This document shows positions 24,091 to 36,100 of a stretch of DNA of 64,000 nt, piece by piece. The translations under genes and the position numbers were made by a program. The stretch's first letter is position 1. The number at the start of each line of letters is the position of its first letter. This stretch comes from Manduca sexta (Eukaryota; Arthropoda; Insecta; Lepidoptera; Sphingidae): positions 3,658,001-3,722,000 of the forward strand of contig NC_051132.1 in the NCBI RefSeq assembly GCF_014839805.1. Reading direction: 5' to 3'. The notes below the pieces were generated by a model, which had not been told where the DNA came from, did no database searches, and saw only the letters and a list, made by a program, of their open reading frames with translations.

Positions 24091-25416
24091 TCTATACTAT
24101 TATATAAAGCTGAAGAGTTTGTTTGTTTGTTTGTTTGAACGCGCTAATCTCAGGAACTACCGGTCCAAACTGAAAAATTCTTTTTGCGTTGGATAGCCCT
24201 TTGTTCGTGGAGTGCTATAGGCTATATATCATCACGCTATACCCAATAGGAGCGGAGCAGTAATGGCTGATCTCAGGAACTACCGGTCCAAACTGAAAAA
24301 TTCTTTTGCGTTGGATAGCCCTTTGTTCGTGGAGTGCTATAGGCTATATATCATCACGCTATACCCAATAGGAGCGGAGCAGTAATGGCTGATCTCAGGA
24401 ACTACCGGTCCAAACTGAAAAATTATTTTTGCGTTGGATAGCCCTTTGTTCGTGGAGTGCTATAGGCTATATATCATCACGCTATACCTAATAGGAGCGG
24501 AGCAGTCATGGCTAATCTCAGGAACTACCGATTCAAACTGAAAAAATCTTTTTGTGTTGAATAGTCCTTTGTTTGTGGAGTGCTCAAAGTCATATATCAT
24601 CACGCTATGACCAATAGGAGCGGAACAGTAATGGCTAATCTCAGGAACTACCGGTTTCAACTGAAAAATTCGCTTTGTGTTGGATAGCCCTTTATTTGTG
24701 GACCGCTATAAGCTATATATCATCACGCTATGACCAATAGGAGCGGAGCAGTAATGGCTAATCTCAGGAACTACCGGTTTGAACTGAAAAAATCTTTTTG
24801 TGTTAGATAGCCCTTTGTTCCTGGAGTGCTATAGGCTATATATCATCACGCTATGACCAATAGGAGCGGAGCAGTAATGAAACATGTTGCAAAAACGGGG
24901 AAAATTATTAGTTTTGAGAGTTTCCGTTGCCTGCGCTGCGTAAACGGTTAAAGTTATGCAACAATGATGTATGACGGAATTGTTCCACTTAAAAAGTTCT
25001 AAAAAATATATTATAAAACAAAGTCCCCCGCTGCATCTGTCTGTCTGAACATGTTAAACTCAAAAACTACCCAACGTATTAAGATGAAATTTGGTATGGA
25101 GACAGTTTGAGACCCTGGAAGAACATAGGCTCCCGGGAAACTACTACTTTTATAACGGAAAACTTTAGCCTGAAAAACTTTATAACGCGGGCGGAGCCGC
25201 GGGCAAAAGCTATTATAAAATAAAGTCCCCCGCTGCATCTGTCTGCCTGAACGTGTTAAACTCAAAAACTACCCAACGTATTAAGATGAAATTTGGTATG
25301 GAGACAGTTTGAGACCCTGGGAAGAACATAGGCTCCCGGGAAACTACTACTTTTATAACGGAAATCTTTAGCCTGAAAAACTTTATAACGCGGGCGGAGC
25401 CGCGGGCAAAAGCTAG
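24091..25416 (+). mobile_element. Helitron with ~123-bp tandem array
   Basis: Begins TCTATACTATTATATAAAGC after A and ends with the hairpin GCGGGCGGAGCCGCGGGC, then AAAAGCTAG, before T. Inside, six units of about 123 bp start at 24143, 24267, 24389, 24512, 24635 and 24758, each opening CTRATCTCAGGAACTACCGR and ending AATAGGAGCGGAGCAGTAATG. The 3' module (AAAGTCCCCCGCTGCATCTG to the hairpin) is itself duplicated in tandem, at about 25020-25212 and 25220-25416; the first copy ends GCTAT instead of CTAG. No coding. Confidence 0.8.
24143..24885 (+). repeat. Tandem array, six ~123-bp units
   Basis: Unit starts are spaced 124, 122, 123, 123 and 123 bp. Units differ in type: the first three have GGTCCAAACTG, the later ones GATTCAAACTG, GGTTTCAACTG or GGTTTGAACTG, so the array grew in steps. 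Shorter versions of the same array occur in the Helitrons at 18.68 kb and 39.4 kb. Confidence 0.85.
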
Positions 25417-25745
25417 TTATGAAATAAATGTGGAAAAGATTGTTTTAGTATTGACACAGCATAGGAAACATTAGTTATTGACAGTGTGAACTGTAAATAA
25501 CTGTGTAGATCTCTAATATTTATTATTATAAACTTTATGCAGTCAAATCATGTCAACCGGGATTAAGCTCGTATTATTTAGGCCTATTAATTACCTTTGT
25601 GTGTTAGTTTAATGTGGGTACTAATATATAAACTTTTTTGTAGATGCACGAATAAGTCCCGAGCGATCTAAACGAACGGTTCCACGCCGGCAGGAGAAGT
25701 CAACAAATGCCTTAAACATTTTGTAAATAAATTTTAATTTTATCG

Positions 25746-27199
25746 TTGTTACATTATTAAGATTGTATTAATACATGATTAGTGGATCTGTACTAGATCT
25801 CAGATGTCGCTTCCAATTAATATAAGCCATTAATAATTGCTTTGTTACCGCGATTTCGTGAAATAATATATTTATTATGTTTAAATAAATCAGCAAATGG
25901 GGTAAGGCAGCAGTGTGCGCCAGTGATGGGGCATCGTACCATTGCGGAGAATTGACATTACTCCATGACTGCAAAATATAAAAAACTAACATTTTGTGTT
26001 AATATTTTATCTGGTTGTATCAAATATTACGTTCATTTAATGGATGATTTCACTAGCTGCTCGCCTCAGGAATAAAAAAAATGAATTTCCATCATCATTG
26101 AGTAATTATAAAAAAGGAAACCAACCACCCAATACGTGCCTTAAGCTTTCATCTTTCTGTGGCACCCTGCACTGATTCGGAGAAGGAAGGAAAGATTTTT
26201 AAGCTAAAAGACTATACTCTATTTATATGGACTTAGCGTTTATTTTTTTGACACAATAGTTAATGTGAAACCCGATTATTGTTCTCATATAGGTACTGAG
26301 TATTAAGCAGTAGGCAACATCATTTCTCCACCAAAATGTTTGATATTAGAAAACTACATATTAGCTTAAAAATCTTTACCATCCCTTTCTGTCTTGCGTA
26401 ATCCTCATATTTAGTATTAAAATGGGAGAAATTTTAACATCAAAGCAATTCTCGCAAACGGATTTTTAGAGCAAGATTAGCTTCACAGCAAACACAATAC
26501 TTAATTTTTCTTACGACAAATGTACAAACTAACCGATGTTGATGTCATTTTATTGACGTGCGCGTTTATTGTAAGTGCTGAATGTTGCAATAAATTATTA
26601 ATTAATTATGGCATTTTATTTATTTGGTTTTAATTTTGAATACAAACAAAATTCTAAAATCAATTCAGTTACTAGTTTACTAAGTTTGAAGGAAAATTGA
26701 TCTTACGCATGTTGAGTAAGAGAGAAATAGTAGTAGGAATCTAGATAGCTAATAACCGGCCTCAAACAAAACTGGTTATTCGCTTGACACAGAGTAGGAT
26801 CTTGTAAAAACTCAAGAGAATTCGCTATGATTATAATGCAACAGGCATGGTGCCGCCGCCCGCTGTAGACAAGCATCCAGTATTATATATTTGTTGTAGT
26901 TTATGGCTGATATAGCATCCGTACGTTTGGTGGCCTTTGAAAACCAGTGCTGTGTTTTGCTTGTTACAACACGAATTCTGCTGAGATTGTCACTCAGTTA
27001 TCATAGTTTGGACATGTAATATATTTTAAGCACTTTGTTTCTCACGTGTACCGTGTCCATAAATAAAGTATTTCTTTCTTGGGGTATTCGAAAACAAAAC
27101 GAATATTTACTAAAAAGATATTTTACTATAAATATAATTCGAATAATACTTATGTATAACATTTGCTACAAATATAAGTACTAAGTGTATCACAGTTGG
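25746..27199. other. Region between convergent CHMP3 and XPR1
   Basis: No coding sequence recognised. Minus-strand AATAAA motifs near 26570 and 26615 could serve the XPR1 transcript, giving a 3' UTR of about 600 nt. This is inference only. Confidence 0.45.
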
Positions 27200-30100
27200 T
27201 TATAACATCTTGGAGGACAGGTCCAGCTCTAGCTGCAGGTCTTGGATAGATTCCTTCTTCAGCAGAGGTCTTCTATCGCTCTCTTTTGTCTTTTTCGTAT
27301 TCTTCTTTTTAGTTGATCTGTAACAATTGATCTCTTTTAATAGTTTGTTTTTATAACTTATAGAGTTTGGAGATATATAATAAAGTTGAACCCCAAAGCA
27401 ATACATAAGCCCAACTAGGGCCATAACGTATTGCCCCGGGGTCGTCCCGTATGCCCCGAAGGCCACCACCAGTTTTGATAGGTAAGTCGGTGTAGGGTAT
27501 AATTGGGTTAGGCACTGTCCAATGCTCGCTCGGATGATGTAATTACGCCCGAATGTCGACATTGCGCTGTAAGATTAGTGAAACCAAAATAACCGTTCCA
27601 CTGATCCCCAAGTGGTACTAGCGAACCATAATATATAGTTTAGCCATTCCATGAAATATTAAGGGGGAATCCCATCCTCACACAAATCCTTACCCTGGGC
27701 AACTCTTTTGTTCTTCGATTAGAAAATCGATAGACCACGAATTTTATTTGTTTCTGAACTAGGTAAAACCTTACAATTTACAGATCAACTACTGGACCAA
27801 TGAAGACCTCAGCACCTTAATAAAGTTGTAATACACCTTATCCCCTCCACATAAGGTTCCATACGCACCTGTTAACGACGCCGTCCGGGTGGTCCATCAT
27901 GCGTATGATGTCGGCCTGGTCGGAGGAGTCGAGCGGCGCCACGGAGATGTCGCGCACGGCTCGGAACTTGCCGCAGTTGTTGAGGTGCTCGTTCTCCAGG
28001 CGGAAGAAGTTCCAGATGAAACGTCTGCAAACAATTTCAGTATACTTCATGACTGATTTAAGTAAGGAATGATAGTATAAGAATACTGTATATTAAGATT
28101 GAGTGGAAGGATTTCTTATAACACGGACGTGACCCGCAAGGAAGCTAATGAATTGCTTTAGCGTCGTAATAAATGGGTCGTAAAAATCCTAAATATTTTT
28201 TGTATGAAACATGCAACTTAGTTTGAAACATTCGACTCAAAATCGCCTTAATAAATAACCAGGCCATGAAACATAATCGTCTTTCGAACCTAGACGATTA
28301 TTGATTCCATAAATAATAATACCCACCTGATGACTTCAAGCGGCGCCAGTATGGAGACCATGGTCTCGGAGCTGACGTAGTCATGTTCGGTGAGAACGAA
28401 CGACACCGTCCATATGAACCGCAGCACGAAGTCCTCCACTATCGCGAAATAGTAAAACTGCAAGTAAACAAACATATGCTTTTTATTTGTTTCATAAAAA
28501 TATGATAAGTATTTTATAACAATGAATTATAAGTTAATTGCCCGATGGTAAACGTGACGCCTTACTTTACAATATAGCAACGGAATAGAATTTTGAAGTA
28601 AACAGTACGCTTGAGCATTGTTGAAAATAATAACTCTGGTTACTTTTTATCCAAGTCGACAAAAACTGAGAACAATGAATGAAGGCTATCAACATTTTTA
28701 ACCATGTTGTCTAACAGAATAATTAAAAACTAAACAAATTCTAATTCTTTCATATTCTTGGATTAAAAATCCATAGAAAAAATATACTCGATTCAACTAT
28801 TACTGTTACATTGATGCACATACCAACGCAACTTACCCCTGGACTATAAACGATCTCCTCCCTAAGGAACTTGTTCTCGGCGCCTGGTCCACAACTGAAC
28901 AGGCCCCAATCCATCTTCACGTCCCACGTGTACGTGTACAACGAGGAAACAAGCTGGCACGCGAACCACGCGTACAGGAACGGGTTGTCGTACGAGTCGG
29001 TATATCGATCTGTTGGTAAATACAGGCTGTTCAGTTATCGCGCAGAAGATCAAGAATACAGGGTGTTTTATAATTGAGACTTTTATATATAAATATAAAC
29101 TATTAAATTAAAACAATATCGCCCCGATAGTTTAACAGAAATACATTTGAGATATGAACCATGATGGCCTACATTCCTCAGATATGGCAACATATATTTT
29201 TGTGACTGAAACATATGAGTTATCAGGTATTTGGGTCCAATATGGCGATAGGCTCGTTTTCTATCACATCAAGGGACGGATATAAGCTCAAACATATGTA
29301 ACTGCACAGTATGCTAATGACATGAACATAATATTATATACTGAATCAGTTATGATGTTAAATTTGTTGGAGGTCTATATTCAGAAGACGTCGTGTCGCT
29401 GTTTCTATTGCTGTTGATTTTAATGAAACTCACCTCTGTATATAGTCCGCAGCGTCGAGAACAGCACAACGAAGAACGTGGTGGAGTACTTGCCGGCGTT
29501 GACGAGATGCGGGAACGCCTCGCGGCTGTCGCGGTACCGGCGCAGGCACTGCCAGAAACGCGTCCACGCGGGCACTATGTTCACAACCGCGCGGGTTATT
29601 ATGAACCACTGGGTTGATTCGAACGCGTCTGCGGATCGATTATTTTTTATTTAATAAGTTACACCAACCATATCTTTGTTTAGGGTAGGCACATTCTGGA
29701 GGGTAAGTAATTAAAAAAAAAGAAAAAACAACAATACTTTAAAAATAAAAGTAAAACATAGAAAACATAATAAATCAATGGGAACTTATAAATACTATAT
29801 AAAGATAAAATAAAATAGTTGTAATAATTTTTTTGATAGAAAACATCTAATTTTGTGTTTATTTTGGAAGCGTTTTGGGGCTAGACAGACTAGGGACGAT
29901 AATTGGTTATCCTTGTGATTAATCACACTGCTACACAGGCCAATGATTTACTAATACATTTAGCGTTTTTGTGCAAAAATGCGCTATCATACTTATAAAT
30001 TTTAGTCGAAAATCCTCAATTACATACAGGTTGTAGAAAAAAAGTACATTATACCCACTGTTAACATTGAACCAATCAGCGCCCGCCACGTAGAACGCTA

Positions 30101-33100
30101 TCAAATAATGGAAGTCGAGGAAGGCGGCCGCGAACGAGTTCCACTGGTCCGCGAGCCAGAAATCAGCGAACAGCACCGGCACGAACGGCGCCGCCATGAT
30201 GCGCCCCTGGGGAACAAACATAACACATATTATTATTTGTTTTAATACTTTAATAACATTTGAATATGCAATTTCGAAAAGGCCACATGTTTTTTTTTTT
30301 CTAATGGATCTCAAATGAGTTTTTTTATATATTTACACAAAAAAAAGGTCTAGTTCGTGTCTCTCATATTGTTGTCGAAGTTCCGCTATTTTATACGTAG
30401 TCCCGTCCCGTCCCCCAAGGGTACATGTTTGAAAACGTACAAAGTTTAGCAAATGGAAAAAAAAAATCTAAAGTAGTGTAAAATAAAATATTGTTGGATT
30501 ACAGTTGGGGTTCAATTAGCAATAAAAATTACAGACGTTTGTTGTTATTTGTTATTATATATACATTTCTAGATATTTTATATTTATGAGATTTGTCCTT
30601 TTCGAAATTGCTTATTCATTTGTTTATTAAATCTAGGTAGCTGTATTGACCAATGCAACCAAGGTCGTAATAACTGCCAGCGGGTTTTCGCAACTTATCT
30701 CAACTTTCACAGCAATTGAGAAAAAGATTAGATAATCTGATGGGACTATGCAATAATGCTCCAATCTTCGACTAAGGAGACAATAATTTGATCTACTAGA
30801 TTCAATGTTCAAGTAATAATAAACCTACGTAAGTTTAACATTAAAAACAAACTTACACATATCCTCAAGAACCAGAATCTCGCCTCGTGTCGGAACACTT
30901 TGAACGGATTGACGAGAAACACCAGCATTATTATCACCAGGGCTAGCGGGTTCACGAACGGCGGTATACTCAAACTTGCACTGTATATAAAACTTAATAT
31001 ACTAAGTGCCCAAACGACGCCGAAAATTGCCGCCAACTCCATCAAATGTTGTTCTGATAGATGATTCCTTGGATCTAATTCGAATATTAACACGTGGTTC
31101 ACTCCTGACGAACGCCATCCGTACACATTGATGCCTATTAAAAATATAAATTGGACTAACAGGAATGGTCCTCGATATAATCTGAAGGCTGTTTTGATGT
31201 TCTCCGTGCCGCCCTCGTGGAACAGTGCTGGAACAAAACGGGCTTTGTCAAATTTGTAGTCTCTTTAACTACGAGTAATTTAAATTAGCGGATCTGGACT
31301 CTGAAGTTAGTCATGAGTAATGTTTCAGTTCTTGTACTAAAGGATGACAGGAGCCGAGTAAATACCAGATGGTGGTGAGTTCGTTTTTTAATCACAATTT
31401 AGCCAGTGTAATTATAGGCTCGGGGTAACGCGCTGTTAGTGTCCTACAATGATAAATAATTTCGAGTGCTGGACGAAGATGATTTGATACTGTTTACAAG
31501 TGGATTCGCAATGAATTTAATCAGGCTAGCATCTAACTTCTCACAACTTTTATATATAGTTGTAAAAGACTGGACATCTCAATAAACAATCTTGATAAAG
31601 TAGCTAGTAATTATTATTTATAGCCTTATCTATTAATGTTTGAAAACCAAGCAATGTTTACACGATATTCTATTTTGCCACCATCGTGGTCTGTGTGCAT
31701 AACGCCTTATATCCCCTGCACTCTCGTACTTAAATAAACAAGATATCGAGTCCATTATTTACGATGCATCTACGTATGTATACCCTTGGATGCACACCAT
31801 ACAATTTATATCAATATTTGAACATGCTTTAGCGACCTATATGGTGTTTGCGGCTGTAATCTAGCTCTTACTAATATTATAAATGGAAAAGTTTATTAAA
31901 ATTGTTTCAAGTAAACGCAAAAATTGCTGGGCCGATTTCGATGATATTTGGCACTCAGATAGTCCATAGCTAGGATTAAAATTATATTGCGTTCATAAAT
32001 GAAACCATATATTTGTCTTTACCTCTGCTGATATTGTGCCAAAAATCACCTATGAACAAGTATTTTCCACAAAACTCATGGTTTCAGTGTTTTAATTTAG
32101 TGCGTATATGATGTGTGTAAACTGTATTTTGCCGCTCCGACAAATTCTCTTCGTTTAGTATAAGCGGCCTTAGGACATGTTAGATTAAAATAACTTTTTT
32201 TCCATTTTTATTTCGTTCGAAAAATTAACTTATTAATTGTACATCTAATCTCCGTATAGGCTAATATTTCACCGGAAAGGAACACCTTGGGAATTTACAG
32301 CGGTGAAGTTCTTTTAGGAGAACGGAGCCACAATCAAAACCTAGTGCAGAATAAATCAAGGGTTTACAGTATTTAGTCGAACGTATTATGTTTACGGAAT
32401 CAAAATAGATCTGACCACATTGAAGTTAAGGAAAATGTTAAAACCAGTTAGCTTTACTATGACTTGAAAATGCGTATCTTTTGCCGACGGTATTTAGAGG
32501 ATCGGAAAATTTTATAATTGTTTTTTTTTTGTATGACTGTAATACATACATACATAACATCACGCATTTATCCCCGAAGGGGTATGCAGAGGCGCAACTA
32601 GGGCACCCACTTTTCGCCAAGTATGTTCCGTCCCATGATGTGATAGGGGGCGAGCCTATCGCCATATCGAGCACAAATTCCAGACTCCGGGCTGATACTG
32701 AGCAGAAAAACCTAAATATCACTTTGCCCGACCCGGGATTCGAACCCAGGACCTCAGAGCGCTATTGTACCGGACATGCAATACAACTACGCCACCGAGG
32801 CAGTCATGACTGTAATAGTATATAACAAATTATACTATATTGTTTTACCTTATTTTACACGTTAATGAGACCATTATACGTAAACACTGAAATATTATTC
32901 ACGATTTATGCGTCATAATAAGTTATCTATAAGTACGCAAAATAAATTTTGGCGGAAACACTGTTACGACTTGATAATTTTATTGGTAATTTTACATATG
33001 TTTAAGATTCTATTCCTCACACTTTTCTAATGTAACTAGTGTTAGTGGCAAAAGTCAATTGTACTTATTTAACAATGATTTCTAATTGGCTATCTGCACA

Positions 33101-36100
33101 AATTATTTTTATAGAACTATAGGTTCGCAAACCCTTTTATTTGCTGTACCATTAGGCTTTGGAATAGTTTGCTTGGCGCGTGTCCCTCTTTCCTATAATC
33201 CTGGGTCTTTCCGCCGTAGCCTGAAGAAGCATCTTAGTAGGCCGGCATGATTGTGTGTAATGGCTTGATAGCCCTCTGTTTCCATTAGATACTATATCTA
33301 GACGGCATCGCGCGTAGGCGCAGTTGTAGTATGTCTGTATGTAGTAGTTGTAGTTATATGTTGAAAAAAAAACCTGTGCTATCTCTATATTTTTCAATAT
33401 AATATCCTTCTAGCATACAGGAATTTCAATACCAATGTGATATCATAGTCTAGTACCATAAAACAAAATTCTGTAACACTTTTATCCGCCGTAAAACAAA
33501 CTCGTGTACACTAAACTTTAACGATGAACTATAACCATTATAACTCATATACCGTAAGCTAAATGATGCAAACATTATATCAGTTAATCCTACCGCCTAT
33601 ATTTATAAACGACACTGAGAAAGCAAAGGTACTTCGCCTAGTGTTGCTTATCGCTGATCGAGTAATGCACACCAATTTATGGTATACGCGTCATAACCAC
33701 ACCGATTCGATTTAGGTAAGATAAGAATTGTTTAAAACGTAATTATTGTATTAAGAAACGTCATGCAAATTAATGCAGTCTTGCCTTAAGAGGTAAAGGA
33801 AATTTGTTCAAACAGATATGGCGATTTTATCGATCGGCTAAATTGGGTTTCAAGCGTTTGGGGGACATATTTCATATCCGCCAGGATAGCGCTCACTGTA
33901 CACAAGGTGTTAAAACCCGCCATAGTGGCCCACGTAAATGTGTCGCGTTTCGGGATCAGCCTGTGTATATTCGATTCCAATAGGCCGACATAATAGTGTC
34001 GACTGCCGAGGGGTAATTATTTCTTATGAGCCGACATTCTATTGGGCCCCACTCCACTTACCATCAGGTGCAGTCGAGTCATTTTGCCATAATCAGCCCT
34101 GTATTTTATACTGTCCCCACTGTTGGGCATAGGCCTCCTCTACTACTGAGAGGGATTAGGCCTTAGTCCACCACGCTATCCTAGTGCGGATTGGTAGACT
34201 TCACACACCCTCGAAATTCCTATAGAGAACTTCTCGGGTATGCAGGTTTCCTCACGATGTTTTCCTTCACCGTTAGAGCAAGCGATAAATCACAAAGAAT
34301 ACACACATATTTTTTTTTACATAAGTCAGAGGTGTGTGCCTTTGGGATTTGAATCTGCGGACATTCGTCTTGGCAGTCCGGTCCACACCCAACTAGACTT
34401 GCCCGTATACAAAAAAGCCTGGAATATAGAAAGAGACAGGAACTAGATAAAAAATATAAAGTGAGGGGAGGCAAAAGAAGAGCTAGACTTTTTAAAAAGA
34501 AAAGTGGCCATATTTTTATGGCGCATAAGAAATATAGACGACGGCCATAACTTATACTTGGTAAGATGTTTCTAAAATTAACAATAACATCAGTTACCAA
34601 CATCGTAAATACAATTTTCTATTTAGCAGATAATTTAGACTTTGGAGTAGGGGTCTAAATTCTCGTTCAATTTAATAATACGATGACAAGCAAAAACGCA
34701 TAATACAATTTACACATTACATTCCATTATATACAATTATATTAACAACAATTTAAAGTGCTAACAACATGTTAATTTTGGTAAAATTATTTATGTGACA
34801 TTAGCGGAAGACGCTAGTTACGGTACTGTGATGATTTTGTAGAAGAGTATCACATCACGTCTGCGTGGTTAAATATATTTACGAAGGTCTATTTGCGTCA
34901 ATGTTATTGTTAACACGCGTTAATTTGTGACTCGAGATTAAAATCTCGTATCATGCTCTGGTTGTATGACAGAGCGGTCATAATTGACTATCAAAATAAA
35001 TCAAATCTTTATTGTGTGATTTGTTGTACAGTAGTTGGTATCATTATAATTCAGATCTACAAAAATCGACCTCCACGGGTGTACACAATTACTCCATACA
35101 CACAAAGTGACAAAAGTATTACACAGGCACAAAATAGCTCAATTTTATGTAACACTATATATAATCTACAATAGTAAAGCGATCAAGCTCCTAGTTTAAA
35201 AACGATGGCCAAACATTTCCAACTTTATTTTTGAACATTTTTAACAGGCGTTTCAACTAATCATCTTTTACAGTGTTCCATAAATGAAAACATGGTTCTT
35301 CTGTTTGCCCATACACCAATCTAATTTGAATTGGCGCAATTTAGTTTATCACGTTTGTTGTAAAACTACAAATTAAACTTAGTGCAGCAATAGGCTAATC
35401 TTCTTCATCCGAATCGGCATTTTAAGTATAGACTTGCCATTCCTTTTGACTATCCTATATTCATTAAGTACTAGCTTTTGCTCGCGACTTCGTCCGCGTG
35501 ACGGAGTTTTTCGGGATAAAAGTCCAGCTATATATTTTGCCAGGATAGAAGGTAACCTATAACCTTCCCAGGGTCTTAATATCCAATTTCATAAAAATCC
35601 GTTCAGTAGATTTTAAGAAAATCGATAACATACAGATAGACAGAAAAGGGAACTTTGTTTTATAATACGTATAGATGTATAAAGGCCATCCTTTATACAT
35701 CTATATAGTATATATAGATGTATAAAGTCTGTATAATAGTTCCTATGTTAGGCATCCCTACTACGTCGGTTTCAAATAGACGGTATAGGGTTTGCGGAGA
35801 GCCTACTTCACCCACTGACCCTGTTTCGATCATATTCTTACAAATGATGAAAAAAAAAGAAGGTATAAGATTTTGATTTAATATTATGTTTTATGGATTT
35901 GTTTCGTAACTATTACAATGCATAATAAGATGCAAATAATAAAACCCTTCGTTTGATAGAATATTTAGTATATTTTTAATGACTCAAAATTATAGTTTCG
36001 TTTCAACACGAATTAAACTTTTTCTACACAAATAAATATTTTTTAATTGTCAGTCGCAACCAATCGTAAGATACAAACTTTTAAAAACCGGCATTAATTT

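Larger units (their letters stand above)
23920..25745 (+). other. CHMP3: CHMP3 3' UTR with an intron
   Basis: About 47 nt after the stop codon there is a strong donor (CTGTAAGTAAG, GT at 23967). A matching acceptor (TTTTTTGTAG) ends at 25643. It is followed by a short non-repetitive exon with AATAAA at 25726-25731. The intron would be about 1.68 kb and holds a Helitron. The splice is inferred from signals only. If the intron is not used, the Helitron is part of the exon or transcription ends earlier. Confidence 0.55.

Noticed and set aside
24143..24885. 123-bp array as a CRISPR array or zinc-finger coding repeats
   Set aside because: Units are contiguous without unique spacers, have stops in all frames and lie inside Helitron ends.
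31873..31985. TAATATTATAAATGG... segment as a Helitron 5' end
   Set aside because: Resembles common lepidopteran repeat starts, but no 3' hairpin/CTAG end or clear boundary was seen, so it is only mentioned within the intron entry.
32745..32805. Possible functional tRNA gene
   Set aside because: The A and B boxes belong to a SINE head flanked by a target duplication; no full cloverleaf with matched acceptor stem was found.
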